From Candidatus Fermentithermobacillaceae bacterium (GTDB lineage Bacteria; Bacillota; Sulfobacillia; Fermentithermobacillales; DUSS01), in the NCBI GenBank assembly GCA_014896535.1, contig JADBKE010000012.1, forward strand, positions 50,302 through 114,301: a DNA stretch of 64,000 bases, written 5' to 3'. Below the pieces are notes generated by a model. That model had not been told where the DNA came from. It did not search any database and saw nothing but the letters and a program-made list of their open reading frames with translations. The position numbers and the translations under genes are program-made. Positions 50,899 through 60,400 of this stretch are shown piece by piece; positions within the stretch are counted from its first letter, which is position 1, and each line of letters begins with the position of its first letter.

Positions 50899-52182
50899 CT
50901 ACTCAACGGGTTTTTCCGATGAAGTGAGTTCGACGAAGACGTCCTCAAGCCGGGGTCTGGAGACGTTGAACCCGGTCACCCGCCAGCCTCCGTTGGTCAG
51001 GGTCACCGCAATGGCCGGGAATTCGTCGGCGATCTTTCGGCCCTTTACTACCACCTGGTATCCCTCATCTCGCCTGGACACGGTCACCGAGCATTTCTGG
51101 CATCTGGATCCGACTGCCCGCTTCACAAGCTCTTCAATTTGCAGGCAGTCGCTGCCCGCAATTGCGTCTTCCCCCGTCTCGTCTTCTGTGGCCTGCCTCT
51201 CCGCGGGGCCGTGACGCGTCGCTTCGGCTTCGGCAGTGCCCGCTTCCACACGGCGCAGGTAAAGATCGCCCGTTTCACCCGGCCCACCTTGGCCAGTTCC
51301 GTTTCCGATTTCCGCGGCCGCAGCTGCCGAAATGCCAGCATAGCTGGTCCCGCATCGCTTCCCCGCGGTCTCACTCTCTCCGAGCGGCCTGGGCGTCGCC
51401 ACACCCAGCTGCGTTCCAGGAGGAGCGCATCTTTCGCAGGTCACCTCCAGGACGTCCAACCCCGTGCTGAGAGCCCGGAGAGCTGCAGGGGTGTCCTGGA
51501 CTACAATACGACCTTCGTGAATAACGGCCACTCTGGTGCAAACCTCCTCCGCTTCCTGCAGGTTATGAGTGGTCAGGAGCACCGTCTTCCCGCTCGCGGC
51601 AAGGTCCTGGACCATCTGCCGGAGCATCCTGGCGGAGTGTACATCCAGGCCCGCGGTGGGTTCGTCGAGGATGAGTATCGGGGGGTCATGGAGGATAGCT
51701 CTGGCCAGCGCGAGTCTCTGGCGCATTCCGGTGGAATAGTTTTCCACTCGCTCGTCAGCTCGGCGGGACAGCCCGACGATATCGAGGACCTCTTTGATCC
51801 TGTTTTCCAACACCCGGGTCGGTATTCCGTAGAGCGTGCCAAAAAACCGCAGGTTCTCTCGAGCTGTGAGTTTCCAGTAATGACTTCTCTCGCCGGGTAA
51901 AAGACATCCTATGCTGCGTCTCACATCGACAGGCTGCTTTAACACGTCAAACCCGTTCACCACCGCCGTCCCGGAGGTTGGTTCCAAAAGAGTAGCCAGC
52001 ATCCGGATGGTTGTGGTTTTGCCGGCACCGTTAACTCCAAGTAAACCGAAAAGCTCCCCGCGGCAAATGCGGAGGTTAAGGTCTAAAACGGCCTTTATCT
52101 CTTTGGTCTCGGTCTTCCCGCCCGTGGTTTGGCGGACCCTGTAGACTTTCGTAAGCCCTTCCGTTGTGATGGCGTATTCCAT
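50899..52182 (-). CDS. ABC-2 exporter ATPase
   Basis: About 427 residues. Walker A is GVNGAGKTTTIRML, signature YSTGMRQRLALARA, and Walker B ILILDEPTAGLD with an H-loop in LLTTHNLQEAEE. Such DrrA/CcmA-type ATPases drive export of drugs, lipids or polysaccharides. After the ATPase core there is a long Ala/Gly/Glu-rich segment (about residues 255-355) that is unusual for the family, before a small C-terminal domain (QVVVKGRKIADEFPAIAVTL). ATG 52182 has GGGAGGGG upstream; an earlier frame start at 52344 is not believed. Confidence 0.9.
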   Translation of the reverse strand: MEYAITTEGLTKVYRVRQTTGGKTETKEIKAVLDLNLRICRGELFGLLGVNGAGKTTTIRMLATLLEPTSGTAVVNGFDVLKQPVDVRRSIGCLLPGERSHYWKLTARENLRFFGTLYGIPTRVLENRIKEVLDIVGLSRRADERVENYSTGMRQRLALARAILHDPPILILDEPTAGLDVHSARMLRQMVQDLAASGKTVLLTTHNLQEAEEVCTRVAVIHEGRIVVQDTPAALRALSTGLDVLEVTCERCAPPGTQLGVATPRPLGESETAGKRCGTSYAGISAAAAAEIGNGTGQGGPGETGDLYLRRVEAGTAEAEATRHGPAERQATEDETGEDAIAGSDCLQIEELVKRAVGSRCQKCSVTVSRRDEGYQVVVKGRKIADEFPAIAVTLTNGGWRVTGFNVSRPRLEDVFVELTSSEKPVE

Positions 52183-52235
52183 GTTTTGCCCCTCCCTTTC
52201 CGGAGAGGCCTCTGGACACTTGCCCTCTAAAACTT

Positions 52236-52262
52236 GAACCACGGGAGAGGCTCCCGTGGTTC
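52236..52262 (-). promoter_or_regulatory. Perfect 12-bp hairpin in the leader of the ABC-2 operon
   Basis: GAACCACGGGAG pairs exactly with CTCCCGTGGTTC around a 3-nt loop, about 54-80 bp upstream of the ATPase start. On the minus strand AAGTTTTAG follows. It could be a leader terminator/attenuator or an operator. Confidence 0.5.
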
Positions 52263-52616
52263 TGTGAGAACAATCGTCTGGTTCACTATTTACGCATGCT
52301 ATCGCGGCTGGCCATTCATAGCCAGCTTTCCCGGCCAAATGCAAGAAGGCCTCTCCGGTATGATGACAGGTATCGCAACTAGTTACCGGAGATGGTCATT
52401 CCCGCACCTCCTCACCAAAAAGCCGGGAACTTGACTCCTCGTAAGTTACCACGACGAAAGCGCAACCGTGGGGACCGCGATCACTCGGATAGGCGCGGTG
52501 TCACCTGCTTACTCAGTGGTCCCTCACTTCCTGCAACCTCGCAGATGCACCGAGGCGCCACGCGCCACCAGGGTGCGGCACCAATATACCACAAGCTGCG
52601 TCGTGCGCCTAGCCTA

Positions 52617-53770
52617 TGTACTCGTTCAGGTCATGCGACACACCGGCCTATGCCGAGCGTTTCCAGGTAGCGGGCGGGGCTCATGTACCCCAGGCTTTGG
52701 TGTGGTCGCAGCTCATTATACACCTCCATCGTCCAATCCTTGAGCGCCGGCCTCATCGCCTGCAGGGTGAGGTCTCCGTCGTAGCAGGCCCAGAATTCCT
52801 CCTGAAATGTCCGGTTAAGCCTCTCGACGACACCGTTCAGTTTCGGGGACCGCGGCGGCAACGTGAAGAGTCTGATTCCCAGTTCCTTGCATGCTCGTTC
52901 GAACTCGCCAAAGAACTCGCTCCCGCCATCAACTTGCACGCCCTCGATTCTGAACGGGCTTGCCCTGATGAGTTCCTCGAGGAACTCCTTGGCGAGAGAT
53001 GATGTTGCCGCGCTCCTTACATCCCCGAATCCCCATTTCGATATCACGTCTGCCGCAGTGAACTGCTTGAAAACGTAGCCTGGTTCAGGACGCACGTCCA
53101 TCGTATCGATTTGGACGAGATCTCCAGGTTCTTTCACTTCGTAGTCTGGAGGCTTGCGTACGGCGTATTCGCGCTTCCTCGGAGTCCTCCTTGCCTTGAC
53201 CTTCTTCGGTGGCTCCCTCAGCACTCCACGTCGCTTGAGGTATGCGAGGATCCGCCCTACGGTAGACTCGGAAACCTCAAAACCTCGCTCCCTTACAAGC
53301 ACCACCAGTTTCGCCTTGCCCCAGGCCGGAAACTCCTCCCTTAACTTTCTCACTGCTTCGATGAGTTCCACCGACCACTTGGCCTTTCGCACGTTCTTCG
53401 GCCTTTTGCTCCTGTTCTCGAGGCTCTTCAGGTTATGCGGGTTGAATCTCTTCTTCCACCTGTAATACGTGGACCTCGATATCCCAAACCGCCTGCAGGT
53501 TACCGTAACCGGGTGACCTTTAGCAAAGTCAAGAAACTCCAGACGAACTCTGGCTTCCCTCGAGATGTCCTTTATCCGTGGCAGTTCCCTCACCGGGTAC
53601 GGGAGGGCGGTCCCTGTATTCATGGAGACTCCGCCACCATGTCTTTGTAGACATCTCGCGCGAGACGCGGTAATCTTCTTCATGCGGGGACCTCCTTTTC
53701 TTTCCAAACCTAGGATAGTCCCCGCACTCTTTTTCTGTCTACCTGTCTCGCATGTGTCTGAACTTGCTCA
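52617..53770 (-). mobile_element. IS481-family insertion sequence (complete)
   Basis: A 1154-bp element carrying one transposase gene. The ends form imperfect inverted repeats: the left reads TGTACTCGTTCAGGTCATGC and the right, inverted, TGAGCAAGTTCAGACACATG, sharing GTTCAG and CATGCGA. It is flanked by a 5-bp direct repeat GCCTA (52612-52616 and 53771-53775), the probable target-site duplication. This supports a fairly recent insertion. Confidence 0.87.
52631..53683 (-). CDS. IS481-family DDE transposase
   Basis: A 350-residue transposase. An N-terminal helix-turn-helix (VTVTCRRFGISRSTYYRWKK) and a second one (GRILAYLKRRG) precede the RNase H-like core. DDE residues are in DLVQIDTMDVRP, IEGVQVDGGSEFFG and NGVVERLNRTFQEE, and the C-terminus has RPHQSLGYMSPARYL. 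ATG 53683 follows AAAGGAGG at 7 nt; an upstream TTG at 53707 would overlap it. Intact. Confidence 0.93.
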   Translation of the reverse strand: MKKITASRARCLQRHGGGVSMNTGTALPYPVRELPRIKDISREARVRLEFLDFAKGHPVTVTCRRFGISRSTYYRWKKRFNPHNLKSLENRSKRPKNVRKAKWSVELIEAVRKLREEFPAWGKAKLVVLVRERGFEVSESTVGRILAYLKRRGVLREPPKKVKARRTPRKREYAVRKPPDYEVKEPGDLVQIDTMDVRPEPGYVFKQFTAADVISKWGFGDVRSAATSSLAKEFLEELIRASPFRIEGVQVDGGSEFFGEFERACKELGIRLFTLPPRSPKLNGVVERLNRTFQEEFWACYDGDLTLQAMRPALKDWTMEVYNELRPHQSLGYMSPARYLETLGIGRCVA

Positions 53771-53926
53771 GCCTAGCCCATCGAGCTCTTCGGGTCCAGG
53801 CTCGAGCCCGACAACTAGAACCCTGGGGGTAAGCCACGAAGGTCTGCGGCGTTCGCCCGCGAAGGAGCGCAGTGCCTGGGCGAGGTCCCGCTTCAGGGTT
53901 CCCAGGTACGCCGACAACACACCGCG

Positions 53927-54110
53927 AGGAGTTCTGGGTCTGCTACGATGGAGACCTTACGCTGCAGGAAATGAGGCCGTTGCTCAAGGAGTGGACGACG
54001 GAGGTGTATAATGAGCTGCGATCACACCAAAGCCTGGGGTATGTAAGCCCCGCGCGCTACCTGGAAACGCTCGGCATAGGCCGGTGTGTCGCATGACCTG
54101 AACGAGTACA
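53927..54110 (+). pseudogene. Inverted 3' fragment of the same IS481 transposase
   Basis: Encodes the last ~58 residues of a transposase (EEFWVCYDGDLTLQEMRPLL, then NELRSHQSLGYVSPARYLET), about 85-90% identical to the intact copy but on the opposite strand. It ends at the IS terminus GACCTGAACGAGTACA (54110), 45 bp before tRNA-Val. The 5' part of the gene is missing, so this is a dead remnant that makes a ~180-bp inverted repeat with the intact IS. The DNA from 53776 to 53926 shows no gene. Confidence 0.88.
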
Positions 54111-54154
54111 ATATATTGCCCTGTCGCTAAGCCTTTGCTATACTTTGAGTGCGT

Positions 54155-54230
54155 GGGCGGCTAGCTCAGTGGTTAGAGCGCGTGACTCACATTCACGAGG
54201 TCAGAGGTTCGAATCCTCTGCTGCCCACCA
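54155..54230 (+). tRNA. tRNA-Val (anticodon CAC)
   Basis: A 76-nt cloverleaf with encoded CCA. The acceptor stem GGGCGGC pairs with GCTGCCC, the D-arm is GCTCAGTGGTTAGAGC, the anticodon stem CGTGA/TCACG holds loop CTCACAT (anticodon CAC), and the T-arm is AGAGGTTCGAATCCTCT. It reads GUG codons. It marks the left border of the accessory region. Confidence 0.95.
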
Positions 54231-54352
54231 GCGTAAGGCCCAAATCGGGCGAAGCGAAAAGCGGCTACTGTAGGAAAACTGTAGGAAAACGATACGAGAC
54301 AGGTTTCAGGCCTGTCTCGTAGCGGGGTGCGCCGGTGATTCGGAGTAGGGTG

Positions 54353-54676
54353 TCACCGGCGGTTTCTTTTTCCGGCGAAGAGGGAATCCATCTTCTCGGC
54401 GACTTCCTTCATCATCGTGGGCATCACGTGCGAATAGGTATCGAGGGTTACGCTGATCTGGTTATGGCCAAGTTGCTCCTGGACGAACTTCGGGTGAACT
54501 CCCTGAGCGAGAAGAAGTGTGGCGCAGGTGTAGCGAAGGTCGTGGAAGCGGGTCCGGGGAAGACCCGCTTTCTCTAAAGGCGGGTAGAAGGACCTGTTGC
54601 GGACGTTGGACTCGTTCTGGGTAGAGGTACGCCGAGAACGGCTCGGGCGGCCGCCTTGCGCGAACCCAGGTCGCAC
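54353..54676 (-). pseudogene. Tyrosine recombinase (integrase) C-terminal remnant
   Basis: About 107 residues of which the last ~70 are the catalytic end of a phage or ICE integrase: RFHDLRYTCATLLLAQGVHP (H-x-x-R), LGHNQISVTLDTYSH with the active-site His and Tyr, then a basic tail. The first ~35 residues do not match and the N-terminal two thirds are missing. It lies 120 bp from tRNA-Val and points toward it, as tRNA-integrating elements do. Probably inactive. Confidence 0.87.
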
Positions 54677-55173
54677 GCCTTCGTGAACGCCGCCGGGGAC
54701 ATCCCCTCCGTCAGATCCGCCAGCCCAGTGGCTCGAGAGCGTCGTTTCGGGCGGCTAGCCCGGCGGCTGGGGGAGGGAGAACCGTGCGGACCCGCAGGCT
54801 GCCGATTCTGATCAACGAGTAGCCGAAGATATTCGGCGGCAAGGCAACGCTCAAAGAGGTCGGCTACGTGGTCGCAGGCTTGATGCTGGCTTACACTGCG
54901 GGCCTGAGCCTTGCGGATACCCTGGGTAAGGGGTTTTCACCCGCCGCGGTGGGTGTGCTTCGCCCGTCTAGGCAGCGGCGACAGGGTCACGTTCTGGTAC
55001 TCGACCTATGCAACCTGCACGTCAGACTATACAGCATATCTTCAAGTTACATGCACCCCCGTGCGACCTGATACCCATGATGGGAGTATGATGGGCGCCT
55101 CTTGGCTTTCCCAGTTGAATTCATGTATGGGAAATGGTACGCTACCTCAGGAATATCAAGGGAGGTATTGCTC
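54677..55173. other. Decayed DNA between integrase remnant and vapB-like gene
   Basis: About 500 bp. Fragments such as VGYVVAGLMLAYTAGLSLAD and GSGDRVTFWYSTYATCTSDY read in different frames, so this may be a broken gene, but I recognise no family. The start of the next gene is preceded by AAGGGAGGT. Confidence 0.4.
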
Positions 55174-55437
55174 ATGGGTCTTCGAGCTGCCGTTGATAGT
55201 CGCGGTCGCCTGCTCATTCCGGTGGAGGTCAGGAAACAACTCGGATTCAAGGAGGGCGACAGCGTCCTTGTGGAGCCCGTTGGACCAGGCGAATTCAAAG
55301 TTGTCCTTTTGAAAGACGCCGTGGAGCGGGTGAGGGGCATGTACCGTCATCTCCGGGATGCTACCGAAAACGTTTCAGACGAGCTCATAGCTGAACGTCG
55401 ACGGGAATCCGAGGAGGAACCAGACCAGCGTGAGTGA
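55174..55437 (+). CDS. vapB: AbrB-type antitoxin (VapB-like)
   Basis: An 87-residue protein with an AbrB/MazE swapped-hairpin domain (RAAVDSRGRLLIPVEVRKQL, then GFKEGDSVLVEPV) and an acidic, helical C-terminal tail (DELIAERRRESEEEPDQRE) suited to wrapping a toxin. ATG 55174 follows AAGGGAGGT. The stop overlaps the PIN-toxin start, the usual layout of type II antitoxin-toxin pairs. It should repress its own promoter with the toxin. Confidence 0.9.
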   Translation: MGLRAAVDSRGRLLIPVEVRKQLGFKEGDSVLVEPVGPGEFKVVLLKDAVERVRGMYRHLRDATENVSDELIAERRRESEEEPDQRE

Positions 55438-55825
55438 GGTTGTACTGGATGCCTCTGCCCTCCTGGCATATCTCTTTGACGAACCGGGGGCAGACGTGGT
55501 GTCAGAAGCTCTCCTTGCGGGTGCCGTAATAAGCACCGTGAATTTGTCAGAGGTCCTGAGCAAGCTCGTGGATCGCGGTGTTCCTGTAGACCAGGCCCTC
55601 TCTGACCTACGCGCACATGGACTCTTAGACTTGCTCGAAATAGCCGATTTCACTGCACCACTCGCCGAAGAAGCAGCTCGGCTGCGAGAGTCTGCTCGTG
55701 GTATAGGACTTTCCCTTGGCGACAGGGCATGTCTGGCTCTAGGGAAGCTCAGGACACTACCAGTAGTTACAGCAGACTCCCTTTGGCTTAAAGTACCGGG
55801 AGTTACGGTAAGGCTTATCAGGTAA
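55430..55825 (+). CDS. vapC: PIN-domain toxin (VapC-like ribonuclease)
   Basis: A 131-residue PIN domain. Acidic residues of the active site are in VVLDASALLAYLFDEPGAD, the Glu in TVNLSEVLSKLV, and the Asp pair in LSLGDRACLALG and VVTADSLW. VapC toxins cut tRNA or rRNA. The GTG start at 55430 overlaps the antitoxin stop by 8 bp. No frame damage, so the module looks functional and would help keep this island. Confidence 0.93.
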   Translation: MSEVVLDASALLAYLFDEPGADVVSEALLAGAVISTVNLSEVLSKLVDRGVPVDQALSDLRAHGLLDLLEIADFTAPLAEEAARLRESARGIGLSLGDRACLALGKLRTLPVVTADSLWLKVPGVTVRLIR

Positions 55826-56024
55826 CGACTTTGAAATCATAAAACCCGCGAAGGGCTGGTCATTGCAAGGAGGCTCATAGTAACTATTACTATTCGAGCC
55901 CCCTACATGTTGTGGTTTCGCCTTGAAAATGCGGAAATCCGGAGCAACCGAAAACTTGCAGATTCAGAAGCCTCACTTTCCAGGTTGGTGATATCCTCTG
56001 GAAGTATCCCTGGCGAATCTGGAT

Positions 56025-56741
56025 ATGTGCCTGCGCAAACTTGAGGGGATTCTCGGACACTCCTTCGTTGCAGAAATCAAATCATTCAACCCAATTGGGC
56101 TCAATGAGCTTGAAGCACGCATCCTCGAAGCTTCGGCCCACCCCCTCGCTCCGTGGTGGGCTACCTTCGAGCGAGACGTCGAGGCAAGCAAACAGACTGG
56201 GGTTCTTCATCTGAGCGATAGCTCATTGATTCTTCTTTCACTCTTATCCGATTTACTTGATATTGAGCACTTGAGAAATGTCGACAGGATCCTGAAAGCA
56301 CTCAAAAATCGTTCCACGTTCTTCTCAGCACTGTTCGAAGCCTACGTCGCTGCCGCTTACGTGCGAATGGGCATGAAAGTGGAGATTGTGCAAGAAAGCA
56401 TCACGGGGGAAAAGACGTGCGACCTCTGCGTATCGGACGGAAGTGACATCGTGTATATCGAGTGTAAGAGCCTAGACGACTTACAGCTTAAAGAAGGGCG
56501 ACAGTGGGATGAACTCCACCAGCGTTTGGTAAGCCTTCTTCGGCAATATCGTCGCAGTTGGTTGGTAATCATTAGGAGCGGGGCAACGGTAGGACATGCC
56601 GAGAAAGAATGTATCATAAACGCAGCAACAGAAGCCATCCGGATAGGAGATCCCACCCCGCGGAGATTGGTTGCAAACATTTACTTTGCGGAACATGGAG
56701 CGAAAACGAGATTGCAATGTACGTTGATGGTAGGCCAATAA
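56025..56741 (+). CDS. Putative PD-(D/E)XK nuclease-like protein
   Basis: A 238-residue protein of no named family. The central part fits a restriction-endonuclease-like core: FFSALFEAYVAAAYVRMGMK (helix with Glu), GEKTCDLCV (Asp after a strand), IVYIECKSLDD (E-x-K after the next strand), then a helix with QLKEGRQWDELHQRL. The N-terminal ~75 residues are helical. Base composition here (near 48% GC) is clearly lower than neighbours, suggesting recent transfer. No ribosome site precedes ATG 56025, so expression may be low or the start misassigned. It could be a restriction or DNA-processing partner of the downstream methylase (inference). Confidence 0.6.
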   Translation: MCLRKLEGILGHSFVAEIKSFNPIGLNELEARILEASAHPLAPWWATFERDVEASKQTGVLHLSDSSLILLSLLSDLLDIEHLRNVDRILKALKNRSTFFSALFEAYVAAAYVRMGMKVEIVQESITGEKTCDLCVSDGSDIVYIECKSLDDLQLKEGRQWDELHQRLVSLLRQYRRSWLVIIRSGATVGHAEKECIINAATEAIRIGDPTPRRLVANIYFAEHGAKTRLQCTLMVGQ

Positions 56742-56787
56742 GCGGAATACGATAGCGAGGGGCGTACCTGGGAGGGAGGTGTTGCCC

Positions 56788-57050
56788 GTGGTCTTTGTTG
56801 GCCGTTTCGAAGGCGGATGGGCCGTTTTCGAGTTTGAAGGCAAGGTCTTCAGTTCCCCTCGCAATCCTTCTTCCAACAGTGTGGCAACCACATGTGCTCA
56901 GAATGTCTGGTGGGAGTGCGGTCCGGAGAAACCGCGGCAGCAGATATCTTGATACACGTCGGGAAGCTCGATCGGGAACATGCAAGGAGATATACTCTGC
57001 TCGTGGTTGCGCATTGGCCCCAGTTCTTGGACACAAATCTGGTCTTACCT
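56788..57050 (+). pseudogene. Frameshifted DUF3006-like small gene
   Basis: GTG 56788 follows GGAGGGAGG and reads FVGRFEGGWAVFEFEGKVFS, the DUF3006 start pattern. The reading then leaves the family and stops at 56952. The expected later part (GETAAADILIHVGKLDREHA) continues in another frame near 56920-57010. A single frameshift around 56880-56920 would restore one ~80-residue protein. Function of the family is unknown. The following 57051-57451 shows no gene. Confidence 0.45.
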
Positions 57051-57451
57051 AGGTTCTGGATTGGTCTGCAACCTGCCTTTTAGTAGAGGGTTTCTGCAAC
57101 AGGACTGAAACGGATGTTCGGGAACCCCTGGGTCGCGACCGCCATCTTCGGCGGGTTTCTTTGTATCGCATATCACCAAAATGGCGGGGCGACATCTCAC
57201 GGTCACATCTGGCGCTGTTCGGCGCGCCCCGCTTAGGTGCGAGGCAGGAATGATGAAGGATGATATCGTAGGAAGTAAGCGCACCCAGACCATTAACCTG
57301 CCGACGGTCCGGACACCGATGTTTCCACGACGTGACTGGTTGTATGTGCACGGACCCGCACCGTGCTAGTGCGGGTTCGGTACGCGCGCTCCACTCACTG
57401 TTCGGACGAGAAGGGGGTACGAACCAGTCCGAATGCAAGGGGGGGCCGAGA

Positions 57452-60400
57452 ATGCGGACTGTATTTGAGACCTGTTTACCGCGGCCCGAAGTGCTTTCCG
57501 GGGAGCTGCACGAGGCAGCCTTCGCGGCCCGCCTGGGGGACGTCGCTCGGGGTACCGCTGCCCCGGTGTACGGTGACGGGGCGACCTTCTTCAGCCGTAC
57601 GCACATGACAAAGGGCTTGAAGACACTTCTCTCTGAGGCGCTTGGCCGCCTGTGGGGCACCAACCCCATGGCGGCACCGGTCTTACGCCTTGAGACCGGA
57701 TTCGGAGGCGGGAAGACCCACAACCTGATCGCGCTGTACCATGCTGCTTCTGGCCGGGTCCCCGCCGATGCGCTGGAGTCTTGCATCGGAATGCCTGTGG
57801 GGACGAGCCGCGAGGCGGTTCGCGTGGCGGTGGTGGTTGGAGACGATCTGAACCCGGTGGACGGGGTCCGCCACCATGACGGCACGGTGACGTACACGCC
57901 CTGGGGTGAGATCGCCTACCAGATAGGCGGGCAGGCGGCTTACGAGAAAGTGCGCCGTAACGACGAGGCACGGGTGCCCGGCGGTATCCCGTGGAAAGAG
58001 ATCCTGGGCGAAGGACCCGTGGTCATCCTGCTCGATGAACTGGCCCCCTACCTGCGCACGCTTCGTACCTGGCGGGGTAAAGAGGGACTTGCGGGCCACC
58101 TGGCTCCGTTTCTCAAGGGTCTGCTTGAGGCGGTGGCTGCCTCGCCGCGTGCCGTGTGCGTGTTGACTCTGGCGGAAGCCTCGGATGCCTTCGGTGAGGA
58201 AAGCGAGGAACTGAGCCAGGTGCTTAATCAGCTCATGGCCGAACTCAAAGCCATTTCGGGGCGGGAGGAACGTATCCTAACACCCACTTCGGGTGAGGAT
58301 GAAATTGCCAACATTCTAACCAGGCGACTATTCGAGCGGGTGGACAGGAATGCCGCCTCTGAGGTAGCTCTGGTTTACCGCGCGTACCTGGAGGAAGCGC
58401 AGCGCCAGGGAGCGGAACTGCCGGCTTACGCCCTCGCTGCGGACTACATCAAGTTGCTCGAGCACAGTTACCCGTTCCATCCGGAGCTCCTGGTGACTCT
58501 GAACCGCAAGGTGTCTACCATACCCAATTTCCAGCGGACCCGTGGAGCGCTGCGGCTGTTGGCTCAGGCCATACGCCGGCTTTGGCAGGTGCGGCCTCGG
58601 GACGTCTGGCTCATCCACCCCCATCACCTGGACCTGTCATGGGAGCCGGTCGTGGAAGACCTCACCAGCCGCCTGGACAGGCCTCGCTACAAGGAGGTCG
58701 TGCACGCGGACATCGTGAGTCCCGTGGCTGAGCATCCGGGCTTTGCCAGCGAGATAGACCGTAGCTGGGAGGCATCTGGACGGAGGCCCTTTGCGAGGAA
58801 GGCCGCGACCACCATCTTTCTGCATAGCCTGACGCGGGGTGCGGCCGTGGGCGCGCGTACGGAGGAGGTTGCGCTGGCCTGCCTGGCTCCGGGCGATGAC
58901 CCTGCCATGCTCTCCCAAGCGCTCAGGGAGCTGGAGCGGCGCTGCTGGTATCTGGAGTATGAGGGCGAGCGCTGGCGGTTTCTCACCGAGCCTTCGCTGA
59001 ACAAGATGATCGTGGACGAGATGCAGTACGTGGGGGTCACCAAGGCCAAACAGGTGCTGGACGAGAAGCTGTGGGCCATCTGGCAATCAGGTGTCTTCGA
59101 TGTCCGCCGGTTCCCTGCCGAACCCAACGAGGTTCCCGATGACGCGGGTAAGCCCAAGCTGGCAATCATCCACTATGACGCAGCTGCGGCCAGAGAACAG
59201 GACGCGGTCCCGCCCGACCTGGTGCGGCGGCTTTTCGAAGAAAAGGGTACCGTGGGCGAGCGGCGGCTGTTTCAGAACAACGTCGTCTTCCTGGTGTGCG
59301 ACGAAGCGCAGCGAGAGGACATGATCACCAGGGCTCGAGAAGCGGAGGCTGTCCGCCGGCTGGCCGAGGATCCGGAAAGGCAGAGGTTACTTACCCCCGA
59401 GCAGCGCCGGCGACTGCGGGAGCGGAAGGACGAAAGCGAGCTCCAGCTACGGGTGGCCATCCACCGGGCCTACAGGTTCCTGTATTATCCCTCGGCGGAC
59501 GCGCCCCGGACTGCTGCCGGTCTGGCACGCGAAGCCCTGCCACCCCAGGACCAGGGGAGCGTCAGACAGGACCAGGGTAAGGTGATCCTGGATGCCCTGC
59601 GGCGACTGGAAAAGGTCTACACGGGCGACGACGGCCCCATAGCCCCCGAGCTCATCAAACGTTGGGCGTGGATACATGGAGCCCGTGAGATGCCCGTAAC
59701 GGAACTGGTACGGGTTTTCGCCATGCGCAGGGGGCTGAGGATGCTAATCGACCCGAAGCCCCTTCGCGAGGGAATCGTACAAGGTGTGCGGCGCGGACTG
59801 TGGGTATATTTTGACCCAGCCGAGGGCCGGGGTTACGGAGCCGAGTCCCCGGTGCCGCTGGTTCGCCTCGACGGGGACGCTGTGCTGCTCGAGCCCGAGC
59901 TGGCCCGGGAGCGCGGGATACCCATCGCGGGAGAAAAGCCTCCCGAGGAGCGCTGCCCCATCTGCGGAGAGCCGGCCAGCCGGTGCCGCTGCCAAGCGCC
60001 GCCACCCCCTCCGCCAGAGGAACGTCTTGAGGCCTCGGGCACGGCCTCGCAGGCCCTGCAGCGAATCCTCGACCTCATGCACGACCGGAACGTGTCCGGA
60101 CTGGCTGTCCTCCGGTTTGAAGTCGAGGGGGACGGTCCCGATAGCGTGCGGGGATTGCGAGGCTTGGGCCTGACCGTCCCTCAGCTTGGCCCCGGCCAGT
60201 TCCGCTTGGAGGTGTCGGCTACGGGCGAGTTCGAGGGTGGCAGCGTGCGTTTGGAGTTCCGGGGACCCTCGGAAAGATACAGGGACCTGAAAGACGCCGT
60301 GGTTGCCGTGCTCGAGCGGTCGACAGCCGTGCACGTGCGTGCGGGGCTGGAGTGGCGGCCGCGCGACGTTCTTACCGCCGAAGGCATGAGCCGGGTACGC

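Noticed and set aside
54868..55312. Intact gene between integrase remnant and VapB
   Set aside because: Protein-like pieces fall in different frames and lack a start with a ribosome site; treated as decayed DNA.
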